Shown: positions 1 to 11,929 of the stretch, piece after piece | Position numbering within the stretch: the stretch's first letter is position 1 | Layout: every line of letters starts with the position of its first letter | Assembly (NCBI GenBank): GCA_028023455.1 | Contig: JAQFVV010000204.1 | Span: 577,501-641,500, forward strand | Direction: 5' to 3' | Length of the DNA stretch: 64,000 nucleotides | Source of the DNA: Epiperipatus broadwayi | Lineage: Eukaryota > Onychophora > Udeonychophora > Euonychophora > Peripatidae | Position numbers and translations under genes: made by a program | The notes under the pieces: generated by a model | Told to the model about the DNA's origin: nothing | The model's database searches: none | Seen by the model: only the letters and a program-made list of their open reading frames with translations

Positions 1-504
1 CACTAATCAAGAAAACTCTTAACTATGATAGTCATAAATAATACTACTTTACCATTTTATAATTACATGATCTTCAATGCCTCAAACCAAATAATCCATT
101 TTACTTTGAATAAAATAATAATAATACATTATATAATCAATAAAAGTAATTACACCTGATTATTTGAAAAATGACATTTTTTTACTACATATAGTATGCA
201 ATATTCACTTATGACTCATAGGATCATAGGAACTTGATAGTAATTAATGCATATTTTTAAATACTTTATATTGAAATAATTATCATACGTTAACTTTTTA
301 TTATGTTGATTGTTATGCAAAATTTAAATTTTATAATTCAAACTAATTTGTATATATAATTACATAACATTAATAATCTAGGCATATAATGTAGTGATAA
401 TGATTCAGAAAAAAAAACATGACTATATGTACTTAATCAAATTAATAAATATTTCATTTATTGCTACAGTACTTACAAATATTATAAATTATTATTTTTT
501 TAAT
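1..504. other. AT-rich sequence, no gene seen
   Basis: Low-complexity AT-rich DNA with short A and T runs and no open reading frame of note. The right end merges into the old repeat that surrounds the first LINE; similarity to the copy near 27.5 kb becomes visible at about position 505. Confidence 0.6.
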
Positions 505-742
505 TAATAAACAATTTTATATCAAAATAATTTGTAATATGTAAAAAAAAAATGCTAAAAAAATACTTTAAAACATTCATTTTTATTTTCAAAATCAAAA
601 CCAAAAAGTTGGAGTAGTGAAAATTAGTGACAGGTGCTCTGTTTTGTTCAAAATGAGAACCAACCAATCAGCATCTAGGAAAGTCTGCCTTCTCCCATTG
701 TTGTAGCTTCAAATTTAAATATTATTGATTTTTTACTTGTAA
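505..742 (+). repeat. Dispersed repeat, left part, interrupted by a LINE
   Basis: This stretch aligns by eye with 27505-27765 on the same strand and with the complement of about 24750-24900. Shared landmarks are a short GTTGGAG block, a CCAATCAG-like block and the terminal TTTTTTACTTGTAAA. After that last landmark the three copies part: here a LINE begins, while the other two continue into a common sequence. The continuation of the repeat reappears at about 5190, beyond the LINE. The family is unidentified; the CCAAT-like block could be promoter-derived, but that is a guess. Confidence 0.65.
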
Positions 743-758
743 AGAAAGTAGTAATGCA

Positions 759-1600
759 ATGAAGATGGTTAGCCAGAGAATAAATAAGATAGAGGAAAAA
801 GTGAAGGATGTAGAAGTAAAATTAAAATTGTTAGAGACAAAGTATGAGGAAATAGAAATGGATAAGAAGGTCCAAAAGATGGTAGAAAAGGTTACAGATG
901 GAGTAGAGAAAGTAGACTATGAGACAATATTGATAGAAGATTCACAATAAGAGAATGTGGGGATATAATTGCAAGGGAAAATAGAAGTAGGTATGTAAGA
1001 ATATGTTTTCCTGGAGCTAAAATTAGGGATGTGACAGATAAAGTAAAAAAGCAAGGTAATAGAGATGTATATGTTATGGTAGGGACTAATAATTTGTTAG
1101 AGCCATCAGAGAGAGTAATGGATGTGTATGTATAATTGATTAGGAATTTGTGGGAGATTAAAGGAAGAGTCGGGATAGTTGGAGTATTACCAAGATTTGA
1201 TAAGAGGCATTTGTTAGATAGGGCATGTTCTATAAATGAGAGATTGAAAAAATTGTGTGAGAGAAATAATGCAGTGTTTGTGGATGTATGGGATTAGTTT
1301 ATTGGAAAGAGGGAGTTATATAGTAAAGATGGATTGCACTTAGGAAAACAAGGAAGTGAAGTTTTAGGGAGTCTGATATTTAAAGAATATGGGAATCTTT
1401 TAAATGAAGTTGGGCTTTTAAATTGTAATATTATTAAAAATAAAAAGAATGGATGGGATTTAAGAAATAAGCAAAAGATGGTTGATTTAGATATAAGTGT
1501 AGATGTGGATAGTGAATGGTTCTGTAAGATTAATGATAAGAAAGTTTGTTATAAATGTAATGGAGAAGAAAGAATCAAAAGAATTTATAAAAGAGTAGTT
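759..1600 (+). pseudogene. LINE coiled coil plus SGNH-hydrolase-like domain
   Basis: The first 63 codons (759-950) are rich in K and E with heptad-like spacing, so a coiled coil is likely. They end in ILIEDSQ followed by a stop. EDS sits where SGNH hydrolases have block I, GDS with the nucleophilic serine. A small frame change then leads to RECGDIIARENRSRYV, FPGAKIRDVTDK, VMVGTNNL (block III-like, GTNN) and SKDGLHLGKQG (block V-like, DxxH with the catalytic Asp and His). So the Ser, Asn and Asp/His blocks are in the right order over about 130 residues. In-frame stops at 1133-1135 (TAA) and 1295-1297 (TAG) break the domain. The usual block I glycine is Glu here. After block V the frame stays open through a CxxC pair (YKCNGEER region holds one Cys) into the endonuclease start. 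In known LINEs this domain type is proposed to aid nucleic-acid or membrane association; its role is not settled. Confidence 0.75.
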
Positions 1601-2441
1601 AGGAAAGGAGAAATTGTTAAAATTGGGTTTTTGAATATGCAAGGTGGTAGGAGACCAGAAAAGTGGTTGGAATTAAATAAAGCAATTGAAAATGAAGATC
1701 TTGAGGTATTAGCAGTAGTGGAACTCATCTAAGAAAAAAAGAAGAACCTATTTTGGAAGAGGTCATATGGCAGGGTATAAATAGAAAAAAAAAGAAGAGG
1801 GGGTTGGTATAGGTGTTATATCAAAAAAATATTTAAATATTGTTAAATGTCAAGAGCATTTGTGGATTGAAATAAGGTTGGTAGAACAAGAATGGTTGGT
1901 GGCTGTAGTGTATATAGCCACTGGAGATAGTCAAACTGTAATGGAGTAGAACAGTAGTATATATGAATGCCTAGTTAAGGATATACAAAGTTTTAAAGAA
2001 AGGGGGAAGAGAATAATGGTTATAGGGGATATGAATGAACATAGTGAAGAAATTGATGATGTAGATAATAAGAATGATCAGTTTTTGAAGGAATTTTGTC
2101 AAAGAGTAAATTTGAGTATTGGGAATTTATCAAATATGTATGAGGGACAATGCACATGGTCTAGGAATAATGTATTTCACACAATAGATTATGTATTGGT
2201 AGAGATAGAGGGAATGAGTAAAATACAGAAAATTAAGGTGTTTGATAATGAAGGGAGAGTATGTAATAGTGATCATAACTTTATTGTAATAGAAATGGTT
2301 AGTAATGTGATGGAGTATAGAAATAAAGGTAGAAACAATAGTGAAAGATGTGGATGGAGAGTGAATAATAAGAATAAGTTGGAAGAGTATAAAATAAAAG
2401 TTAAAGGAACCATGGAGCAATTGTTTGGGGTGGTGAAATAG
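1601..2441 (+). pseudogene. LINE APE-type endonuclease domain
   Basis: Shares its frame with the upstream SGNH-like stretch up to the stop near 1730. It begins IVKIGFLNMQGG, with the first catalytic Asn, and reaches VVEL, where a one-base shift disrupts the expected E-T-H motif. The middle part (about 1800-2010) is readable only by changing frame (a VVYIATGDSQ stretch is visible). From 2016 the frame is open again: MVIGDMNEH is the GDxN motif, CTWSR is next, then HTIDYVL, and finally CNSDHNFI, which is the SDH motif with the catalytic His. This order is the APE/exonuclease III fold used by LINEs to nick target DNA. The domain is frame-broken and should be inactive. Confidence 0.8.
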
Positions 2442-3100
2442 AAAAAGTGGCAAATAGGGTTTTAGTTGAGAATATGCAGAAGAATAAAAGTAATAAAAAT
2501 GAGAGTTAGTAAAAGTGTAAAAGAGAAGAAAGAAGCATGTGGGGAATATAAGTGTGCTATTAAGAACAAAGAAAGTGAAAACAATAATAATGCTAAATGG
2601 GGAAAGTGCTTAGAAAAGAAGAAGTTAGCTAAAATGGATAATTATAGAGAGAGGATGAAGTTGAATAGTAAATTGTTGGAGGATATTAATAAAAGTGAAA
2701 GAGATGGGAGTAAAAAAATTTGAAATTACATTAGAAGCAGAAATGTAGGGGAAAGAGAGATAGTATTAATACATAATGAGGGAATAGAGTGTAGCTCTAG
2801 AGAAAAGGTATAGAGAATCTTAAATAGATATGTAATGGATATACAAAAGATGTTAGATGTGAAGGACTTAGTGATAGAAAACATGAAAGTAGTTAGTAAT
2901 GGGAATATTAGATTTGCAAAAAAATGAACTGAATGAGGCAGGAAAAAGATTACAAAGTGGAAAGGCGAGAGGTTTAGATGGATGGGCAGCAGAGATGGTA
3001 ATGAATTTAGGGCATAGAGCAAAAGCAAAGTTATTAGCATGTTTTAATAAGATGGCACAGAAGAGAGATTTTAAGGTAGTTGGAGTAATACAAGAATAAG
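2442..3100 (+). pseudogene. LINE ORF2 linker and RT N-terminal block
   Basis: Basic, lysine-rich linker between endonuclease and RT. The frame 2466-2723 is highly charged (KEKKEACGEYK and later), like the W-x-K-E-x-K-K linkers of other LINEs. The frame 2899-3099 contains RLQSGKARGLDGWAAEMV, matching the conserved first RT block (K-x-G-K-x-x-G-x-D-G). The reading frame changes at least once and there are stops between the pieces. I cannot place exact breakpoints by eye. Confidence 0.7.
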
Positions 3101-4354
3101 GTTATTATTTAAAGGAAAGGGTAAGGATCATAGAAAGTTAAATAATTATAGACCAATAGTGGTAACATCAGTTTTATATAAAGTTTTCTGATATATGGTA
3201 GCTGGAAGAGTTGTAAAATGGATTGAAGAGAATCATGTAGTGGGGAAAATGCAAGGAGGTTTTAGGTCAGATAGGCATATAGGAGATAATTTGTTTGTAG
3301 TTACACAACTTATGCAGATGAGTAGGAATTCAGATAGATCATTATATATGAGTTTTATAGATATAGAGAAAGCATATGATAGAGTAAATCAAAATACATT
3401 ATGGGTAAGGTTAGCAAATTTTGGAATGAATGAAGCTTTAGTAAATATTATTAAGAAATTATATGAAAATAATTATTATACTTACCAATTAGGGGATATA
3501 GAATCAGTTAAAGTTAAAAATGGGGTGGGATTAAAGCAAGGATTCCCTATGTCACCTATTTTGTTTTTGTTGTTTTTGAGTGAAATGGAGAAAGCAATAG
3601 AAAGACTAGAAAGAGGGGTAGAGATACCGTTAATAGGTGGAAAGGGAGTATATACTTTGCCGGGTCTTTTTTTTTGCAGATGATATCTTTTTGTGTGCAG
3701 AAAGAAGAGAAGATATGGAAATCATGTTGAGGACATGTGCAAGGGTGGGTAAAGAGATGGGGATTAAATTTAGTGAAGAAAAATCAAATATAATGATGGT
3801 TAATACTGGGGAAAGAGAAGATGTAGAATTTTTATTGGGGGATATAAAGTTAAGTGTGGTGTATAGATATAAGTATTTGGGAATCATCTTATGTAATCAG
3901 GAAAATTGCTTGGATGAATGGGAGAAAAAAATTGGTAAATGAAGCAAAAAAAAGAAAGGGTTTGGTAAAGAAACTAACAGTATTTTCACATAATAAATAT
4001 GATGTAGCTAGAATTGTATGAAAGAAAGTTGCAGTAGCAGGGTTAACATATGATAATGATGCATTATATGGTAGTAAAAGGGTTTTAGATTATTTAGAGA
4101 AAGTACAAAGGGAAGTAAGAAGACATGCATTAGATGCAGAGATGTGGACAGCAAAGGAGGCAATTAAAGAAGAAATGGGATGGTCAAGTTTTTATATGAG
4201 AGATGCAAAAAGTAAACTGAAAATGTTTGATAGGTTGCAGTTTATGGATAATAAAAGAATAGCTAAAATAGTGTTTAATTGGGTTATGAGTAAAGGGCAG
4301 GTAATAAGATGGGTGGGAAAGGTAATGTGGTATGCAAAAGATTTGGATAAATAA
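3101..4354 (+). pseudogene. LINE reverse transcriptase domain and thumb
   Basis: About 3140-3195 reads NNYRPIVVTSVLYKVF and then a TGA stop. From 3195 the frame is open for 162 codons: GGFRSDRHIGDNL, then SFIDIEKAYDRV (motif A with the first catalytic Asp), then GLKQGFPMSPILF (motif B). A one- or two-base slip in the T-run near 3668 moves the reading to the frame 3637-3942, which carries FFADDIFLC (motif C, FADD) and YKYLGIIL (motif D/E). The thumb continues in pieces to about 4354. All catalytic Asp residues are present, but the frameshift and stops make it non-functional as read. Motif spacing suits the CR1/RTE group better than the Tx1/L1-like elements elsewhere in the window. Confidence 0.85.
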
Positions 4355-4440
4355 TTTATATCAGTATACTTGTATGAAAGTTGGGATGATTGGGTTAGGA
4401 GGATTATTGAATGGTATAGTGGTAAGGAATGGGATAAAAG

Positions 4441-4795
4441 AATAGAAGCATTAATAAAAATTAGAGAGTTGGAAATATGAAGAACTAGTATGGAGGATAA
4501 GAAGAGTTTAAATATATATAGAAGTAAATGGAATATTGGATGTGAGTTAATTTATGATAATAGTGAGGAAAGTAGTTTATCGTTTAAGGCTCGAATGTGA
4601 TCTTTAGCAACAAGATAAAAAAATAGAAGCATTAATAAAAAATAGAAAGTTGGAGAACTAGTATGGAGGATAAGAAGAGTTTAAATATATATAGAAGTAA
4701 ACGGAATATTGGATGTGAGTTAAGTTATGATAATAGTGAGGAAAGTAGTTTATCATTTAAGGCTCGAATGTGATCTTTAGCAACAAGAGAATATA
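4441..4795 (+). repeat. 180-bp tandem duplication inside the LINE
   Basis: Two head-to-tail copies, 4441-4621 and 4622 to about 4795, both starting AATAGAAGCATTAATAAAA and sharing GGCTCGAATGTGATC near the end. They look about 95 percent identical. A short GATAAAA stretch occurs at both junctions, which would allow slippage or end-joining. The duplication lies between the thumb and the zinc finger and disrupts the reading frame. Confidence 0.85.
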
Positions 4796-4812
4796 CATGT
4801 AAATAGAAAACT

Positions 4813-5064
4813 ATGGATAATTTAGTGTGCAAATTGTGTAAGGTAGGTATAGAAAATATTAGGCATCTGTTGATTGAATGTAAACACTTGAAAGAAGAAA
4901 GGGTACAGATAATGAAGTTATGGGAGAATAGGTATGAACAAAGTGACTATACAGAAAGTGGGTTATTGGTTTTTATGCTGGGTTTGGGAAAAGATAAGGG
5001 GGATTTAGATATAAAAGCCATAGAGTTGACAAAGATTATGTTGTGGAAATGGGATGGGGCATAA
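4813..5064 (+). pseudogene. LINE C-terminal zinc-finger segment
   Basis: Open for 83 codons. It contains CKLCKVGIENIRHLLIEC, a C-x2-C-x8-H-x4-C pattern that commonly ends LINE ORF2 proteins and is thought to bind RNA or DNA during target-primed reverse transcription. It is followed by KHLKEERVQIMKLW and a degenerate tail. The stop lies about 120 bp before the end of the element, leaving a short 3' UTR that ends in ACATC repeats. Confidence 0.75.
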
Positions 5065-5189
5065 TATGGGAAGACTTAGAGTGGGGAATGGAAAATAAAG
5101 TGGCTAACAGGTTTATCTGGACATAATTACTGAGATATTCTTGACTTCATTTAAGGAAAAGCCAAAATACACCACATCACATCACATCA

Positions 5190-5300
5190 GCTTTAAAATG
5201 AGCATAAATTCTCCATGATAATGTAAAACTGCCAGGTTTAGAGTGAGTTAAAGCTGTGCTCATTGAAAAACAAAGTGTACAATCAAAGTGTTATTAGCAA
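5190..5300 (+). repeat. Dispersed repeat, right part
   Basis: Starting GCTTTAAAATGAGC and containing TTTAGAGTGAGTTAAAGC, this stretch aligns with 27790-27910 (GCTTTAAAAAATGAATG and TGTAGAGTGAGTTAAAGCC). It continues the repeat begun at 505-742. Some 35-40 bp present in the 27.5-kb copy are missing here at the LINE junction. Confidence 0.65.
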
Positions 5301-8300
5301 ATTATAAAAGTATAATTAATTAGTGATTAAACAAAGTCGTATTTTTTTCACTCTAAATTTAATAAGCAAATGATAAAAACAAAACTTTATTAAAGCCAAA
5401 GCTTACTTATGTTAATTTACCAATAATATAGTATAGATAATTTTACTAGCAGATAAATATAAACTTATTAACATATTTAAGTTGAATGCAAAAATGAGAT
5501 TTATATTATTTTTACATATTTTGAATATTTAAAAAACAAAAGATTGTGTTTAATTTATCTTAATATTATTTTATATTAATGGATAAGGTTTGTATAAAAA
5601 GATTATACTTTTTATCTCTTCAAAATATAATAAGGTGGAGCTGTTCTGGCTCTTTTGCATACATCTTACATTGTGTTTAATAGCTCTCATTTTGTTGATA
5701 AGCTTTGATTGCAATAGAATATGTATTGCTTATTAAACTGCAAATAAATAATTTTTCAATGTGTACATATATGTGTAATTCTAGCATAAACAAAATTAAA
5801 AATAATAATGTAATTATTAATCATATATTAAACGAACACATTTGCATACACATTTACTATGTGTGTTCATTAATTCAGTCAAAAGATAAAAATATTAAAA
5901 AAACTTACTATACTGTATCTTTATTTTTTTTAATAACATGAATAGCAAAGTGTCTTATTTTCATCATAAGTAAACCTCTCTGGAATTATCATTTACTTTT
6001 GAATAACTTTATCCCTATGGAAATATAATAATAATGTCACTATAAAAAAATGACCTTTCTAGTTATTTTGATGTTTGTAAGTCATTATTGGCTTCAGCAT
6101 TTATACAATATTCCTGCATGCTCTTAGTCTATTTCAGGTTTTGTTTAAACTCTTTAAACTTTATGTTTTCTGATACAATATAAGTATGATTTACAGTTTT
6201 TGTTTGTACTATTACTAATTTGATAACTTTCATTTTATATTTAAGAAAGATACTTTACAAATTTTACTAAATTTTATAAAACTTTTAGCTTTACACTTAG
6301 GAAATATTTTTTTAAAGTAGTTTATACATCATATTTGGAAAGAATAATAAATTAAAAAATAAAATGTACAGATTTTTAATGTAAATGGAAGAAACATTAA
6401 TCACTTGATTGTGAGTGTGCTCTGGGATGAAAAAATGATTGCTGCCATATTGTGAAATATATTAAATATATCAATATTTATATTTTTACTTTTTGTTTAT
6501 TTATATTTTTTCAATTATTTAAGTTGGTTTTGGATAGTATATATTCATACAAGGTATATCATGGCTCCACTGTAATTAAGTGTGTGCTTTTTAACTATAA
6601 AAACATTAACCAAATAAAATCTCTTAATGCAAATAAAATTAAGACTAATCAATGCTCAGGCCTGGTACAGAAGATTCCCTTGAAATCAATAAACTATATG
6701 TCTTGTATTATTATAATTTACAATTTAGCATTTGACAGTTGTATATAACATATTACATCTAAGTTGAACAATGAGTTAGTAGAGGGCAGTCGCATATTAT
6801 TGCTCATGACAATATTATAGCTATGTATGTAATTGGAAATTTTGAAAAACTTACAACTATGCTAAATAAAAAAAAAACAATTTTTATAACAATTAGTGCT
6901 GGCAATAAATAATGAAAGTTAAATATTTGCAGATTTAGTTTTTTTATTACGCTAGTCTTTCTATTACAAACTATCAATTTAAATGTATTTCAAAGGTTTG
7001 ATTATATCAGTAAATAAATTTTAGGTAGCATAAGAAAAGTAACTGGTTAATAGATAATAAATGTAAAAAAAAATATTGTTTTTGATTGTGAGATTAATAT
7101 ATTTGTATCTACAAACTTTTTTTATAGATTACAAAATATATATATAATAAACATTCATCACTAAGATAAAAAGTTTGGCTTTAAATATGCAACTGAGAAC
7201 ATTTAACATTTGCTACAATAATAAACTTTTAAAAACAAAACTTTTCAGCCCATTTTTTTTTTACAAACTTACATGTCTGTTTGAGCAAAATTAATAGTAT
7301 TCAAAAAGATTCACTGTCATGTTGCCATAATAAATTAGCAGAGTATAATGTGATAATGTTCTAATTATTTTAGATACAATGAGATATACTTTGTCAATGC
7401 TTTTGTTTTATGATCTATTGAGCTATACTAATATTATTCATGATAGTATATTGATAATTATAATGTTTCCACTTACATCTTTTTAATCAGGATTTTTTGA
7501 TATCATAATATGCTCTAATATGCATTTTTTGCAGATACTATTAATACATAAAATATTTCTATAATAATTGTTAAAGTTAATATAGCACATTAGCAATGAG
7601 ATCAAAAGTTCTATTTTGTTTCTTTTTTGGAACTTGAATTAACTTTTAGCCACTAACAAGCTTCTATATGTCTATAAAATTATTCTATCTTTAAAAATGG
7701 TGTATATCTATCTTTTCTATCTTAATTGTTTTCCTTTTATTATATAAATATGTAATATATTCTTGAATTTTAAGTTAAAAGAAGCGAATGCTTTGACTAT
7801 TATCTTATGTCAACTTTTTTTTAGTCATTATAGTGTTTAAATAACATACTTTTGTAACTGATCATATCATATGTCCCTAGCATATGAAAATCTTGTGATA
7901 TGATAATGGCATATATTTTTTCTATATTTGCATGATTTATAATAGATTGTATTTAAAAGTTTGTTGTCTCAAGTAACTGAGCATTTAAACTAAGTTCAGA
8001 ATACTTTTAAAATAACAAGACAAAAAGTCTTTACCCATCTCTGTTGAATTATGCTTTTTTCCCCTGTTTCTTTGTAGAAAGATAAGAGAGAGACACTTGA
8101 ATTATAGTATAATGATGCTTTAATGTTTTACATGTATATTTGTCTTTCACTGTATCTTTATTTATATGAAATAAAATTAAAAAAAGAATGGAGAAATATG
8201 AAAATTGTCCATCTATAAAATAGTTATTATAATTACAATTTGTTCAAAATTTTTATTTTTGAAATAATTCATGTTTTAATTACTAAACCAAAAACTACTC

Positions 8301-8575
8301 AATAAATTAATAGTTACATTAGTATGATACTATTGTTGTTATAGTTTTGATTATAAAGATAAAAAAGAAAATGATAAAATAGCTTTTAAAACTTCTGCTA
8401 TAGAACACAAATCTTCTTTAACTCATTTTTAAAAAGAATATTTAAAAAGAAAGCACTATTCCTCAGAGGTTTATTAATTATAGAATGGTAAAAGTTTTAA
8501 CAATTCTTTTGTTTCATAGTGTAACTAAGAGTAGCTAGATAATCATTTACCAGTCAATAATTTAAGATCTTTTAA
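5301..8575. other. AT-rich sequence, no gene seen
   Basis: No coding region, RNA gene or recognisable transposon. Short open frames at 5705-5941 and 6452-6748 are made of AT-rich, low-complexity codons (I, N, K, Y, F, L) without motifs, so I treat them as chance. Confidence 0.6.
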
Positions 8576-8577
8576 TA

Positions 8578-9430
8578 TGAGCACGAAGTAAATTATAATA
8601 TTTCATAAGGGTTAATAAGATCATTAAAAAAATGGATCTCAATGTTTTTATCTTGTGCCTGCAAAAATATTCTTGTATTTAACATCACTGATTTAATATT
8701 ATGTATGGTGCTAGTGAGGAGGGTTTATTACCTTCTAAATAAAATTACAGCTGATACTGTGCAAATAAAAATTCATTGATTAGTACATAGTTTAACTTTT
8801 TCTAATATTAGCATAAAATAAATAATAATATTTCCTAAGTGCTAATAAGATCATTAAAAGAAATGTATGTAAAGTAAATGATTTAATATACCACACTCTC
8901 ATTTCAAGAATCTTAAGATTGGCCTATATAAGTCAGTGCTTTAGGTGTGAAAATAAGCTGTTCACTCATATTTTCTCAAAGTCTTTATAACAAGAGTATC
9001 CTTGCATTAATGAAGAGAGTTTATTACTTTCTAAATACAATTATAATCTGATAATGTAATAATAAAAATTATTATTATATAATTTAATATTTAACACTAG
9101 CATGAAGTAAATTATAATATTTCTTAAGTGTTATTAAGATCATTAAAAGAAATGGATGTAAAGTGAATGATTTATTATAAATTCACTCTCTCATTCCAAG
9201 ACACTTAAGATTGGCTTATATAAGTGCATTTAGATTTGAAAATAAGACAGTCATTCTTATTTTATCAAAGACTTTATGTTATGGCTGGAATGAAAGTATC
9301 CTCACATTTAACATTGCTGATTTAATATTATGTACAGCGCTAGTGAGGAGAGTTTATCACCTTCTAAATAGAATTACAATCTGACACTGATCTAGTAAAA
9401 TTCATTGATTATTGCATAATTAAATTCAGT
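8578..9430 (+). repeat. Three-unit diverged tandem repeat
   Basis: Three head-to-tail units start near 8578, 8808 and 9100. Each carries AGCA[CT][GA]A[AG]GTAAATTATAAT-like and TAAGATCATTAAAA blocks, followed by a CTTAAGATTGGC block (units two and three) and a CTAGTGAGGAG block (units one and three; decayed in unit two). Units run about 230-330 bp and differ mostly by internal deletions: unit one lacks the CTTAAGATTGGC part. No coding potential. Origin unknown. Confidence 0.75.
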
Positions 9431-9559
9431 GATATACAATTAACATCTTTTTTTTTTACTTTTATTATTTTAAAAGACGTGCTAAAAAGAATTTTAAAAA
9501 TATCATTTAAATTTGTTATCTAACATACATGCTATAAATATACCTGTACAAACAATGTA

Positions 9560-9720
9560 ATATATAGATTATTTTGAGCTCTGACTTTCACAAGACTCTC
9601 AACTCTCCTCACTAGCTCATACCACTGATATTCTTGACCACGTATATGTCTAAAAGATAAATAATCACCAATATAGGTATTTCGTGTTGAACCAGCACTC
9701 GTCAGTTTGTGTAAATTAAA
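9560..9720 (-). repeat. Partial copy of the 49-kb repeat
   Basis: The complement of this stretch aligns with about 49495-49640: both contain GATAAATAATCACCAATAT (read on this strand) next to a GTATTTC block, and both continue into a GTATGAGNTAGTGNGGAGAG block. It therefore represents the end of the body plus the terminal repeat of that element. Confidence 0.7.
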
Positions 9721-11865
9721 TTATTATATTATTAAAAACAAAATCTATTAATTTAACAGCAGTATAATACCGGAAATAACATTTATTGTATATGTTAATG
9801 AAAATTATTTATGAGTGGCTTCCAGCGAGAACAGATTATTTCTGAATAACTTAGTTTGATTAATTACAATTATCATTAAAATAAAATATGAATTAAATAG
9901 TTTTAAAATGAAAAAGAAAAATTTAAGTGTAAATGTGACAATATGGTAATAAATCAAAGCTATGTCAAAATTAAAAATGAACGACTCATGGCTTATATTA
10001 GAAAACTAAAACGGTATGTTTTATTTAAGTGAAAAATTAATCTGTTGCAAAATATATGTTGCATATAATTTTATTTAATTTATTAAATAAATATTATACA
10101 TATATTATATTTATTCATATAAATATTAAACATTTCAGCTATTGCAACCAGTTAGAAAGTATCTAGATTTTATTAACATTTTCATTTTTGAATTTAGAAT
10201 TTACTACTTTATACAGTTTAAATGTATTTATGATACAAATCGTTGCATTATAGTAAATGCACAAGCAAATTTAACAGTGAAAAGTTACATTTATAGTATT
10301 TATATAAAAAATAAATACAATAAATAATTTACAAAGTGAGCCAATTAAAAATTACATCAGTTTACAAAAGACTTATTCTAGAGAAAAAAAAAACAAAACA
10401 AGAATATTTTCTTATTTTTGGTTGAAATAATTATGTTCCAAAAATAATAGACATGAATTGGTTTTGATATAGAATATTCTAAGTGTATTATTTCAAACTA
10501 TTAAAATATATACTGATAAAGTCTTTAATTCCAAGATTCTTTTGTATTTGTAATTTTTTTGGATTTCAAAAATAGATCTTTCACCCCATCATTATAAACC
10601 CAAACTCTGCTAAAATATAAAACAAACAAATGACAGTTTATTTGTTTTGGGTTTAGTCATTTATAAATATTTACTGAATGTTTTTTTTTCAGTGTTATTT
10701 GTATTCATATGCACAAGCTAATGTATTTATTGTAAAGGTTAAAGATTATCTTTGAAAATATAGTTGAAGTCCTTTCATAAGGCAAATATGCAGATAAATA
10801 CTATATATATATATTTGTATTCATACTTTAAACAATTTTAACTTTATTGATTCATAATTCTAATGCCAGTTTATAATAAGGATTTATCATTGTTTTCAAC
10901 CGTTATCATTTTATTGCAGGATAATGATCCTTCCAAATTCAATTCAGTTTTTAAAATCCATAGCTTCTCTTCATATAATTTCTAAAAATGTCTTATTTCA
11001 TTCACAAATCTGATGTGTGTTTTTTTTTCTGTCTTTTACAATTCTCTGGATTCTGCTTAACATTTCAGCTGTCCATCTATTATCATCTTTTTTGGACTAT
11101 ATCCAGTTCAGCTTTATTTCATTTTTTTAAATTTTTCAATCATCTCAATAATATTTGTTTGTTTTTTCATCCATAAATTTCTTTTTTTATTATTTCTTCT
11201 TGTTATCTCTAACATACATATCACTAGGCTGCTATATAAAAATGATACCGGTCTCAAAATTATTTTGAAGCTTTATCATGCCAACATGAACAGTAAATTA
11301 TATAATTTAAATAACAAACTAAATTGAACAAAAAAAGAGAGGATATTTAAAGAAATTTTATGTACTAACATTTTAAAGATTTTTATTATATTTAAAATAT
11401 TTATTTAAAAGTTGCTTGGGATAATATAAAGGAAGTAAACTATAATCAAATATCAAATAATTACTTATCAATTTATACCTTAAATTGAATGAAAAAACAT
11501 ATTTTACATATTCATGAAATTAATTTAAATAATAGGCTTATAAATAAAATTAAATTAAAAATTATATTTTATTAACAGCTAAATATTATAGTATAGAAAC
11601 AATCAATCCTTCTGGACAAATAAATTTTATAAACTTTTTTCTTTCATTTAAGATTTGTTCCTAATTTTGACTGCACAACATTTATATTGTTTAATGCAGA
11701 GTAGATGATTTCAAAAATCTTAAATATTCACCATCTTTAGCAGTTTCTGACAACTAATATAGCTACTATTTTTACCCCATCCAGTGTGCTGTATATTCAA
11801 ATGCACATACCGAATACAAGCAAACAAAATAATACATAATAAGAATAGCGAACAGTCTGCTATAC
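9721..11865. other. AT-rich sequence, no gene seen
   Basis: No supported feature. The open frames at 10142-10327 and 10988-11176 are short, AT-driven and lack motifs. Confidence 0.55.
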
Positions 11866-11868
11866 TCA

Positions 11869-11912
11869 CAACACACACACGCACACACACACACACACAT
11901 ATATATATATAG
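11869..11912. repeat. CA/TA microsatellite
   Basis: A run of about 14 AC units with one CG interruption passes directly into six TA units. The short frames across it on the minus strand (poly C-V stretches) are products of the repeat and not genes. Confidence 0.9.
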
Positions 11913-11929
11913 TTTCCTATGGCTAACAT

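Larger units (their letters stand above)
742..5190 (+). mobile_element. Degraded APE-type LINE with SGNH domain (CR1/L2-like)
   Basis: About 4.45 kb. In order it encodes a coiled coil, an SGNH-hydrolase-like domain, an APE-type endonuclease, a reverse transcriptase and a C-terminal CCHC-type zinc finger. The sense strand is markedly purine-rich. Esterase/SGNH domains before the endonuclease are known from CR1/L2-group LINEs, so I assign it there with moderate confidence. It is interrupted by several frameshifts and stops, including those at 948-950, 1133-1135, 1295-1297, near 1725 and near 3655, and carries an internal 180-bp tandem duplication. The 3' end has short ACATC repeats (about 5173-5188), as expected of LINEs with microsatellite-like tails. 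The 5' end is placed where similarity to the surrounding repeat stops. No clear target-site duplication was found. Confidence 0.8.
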
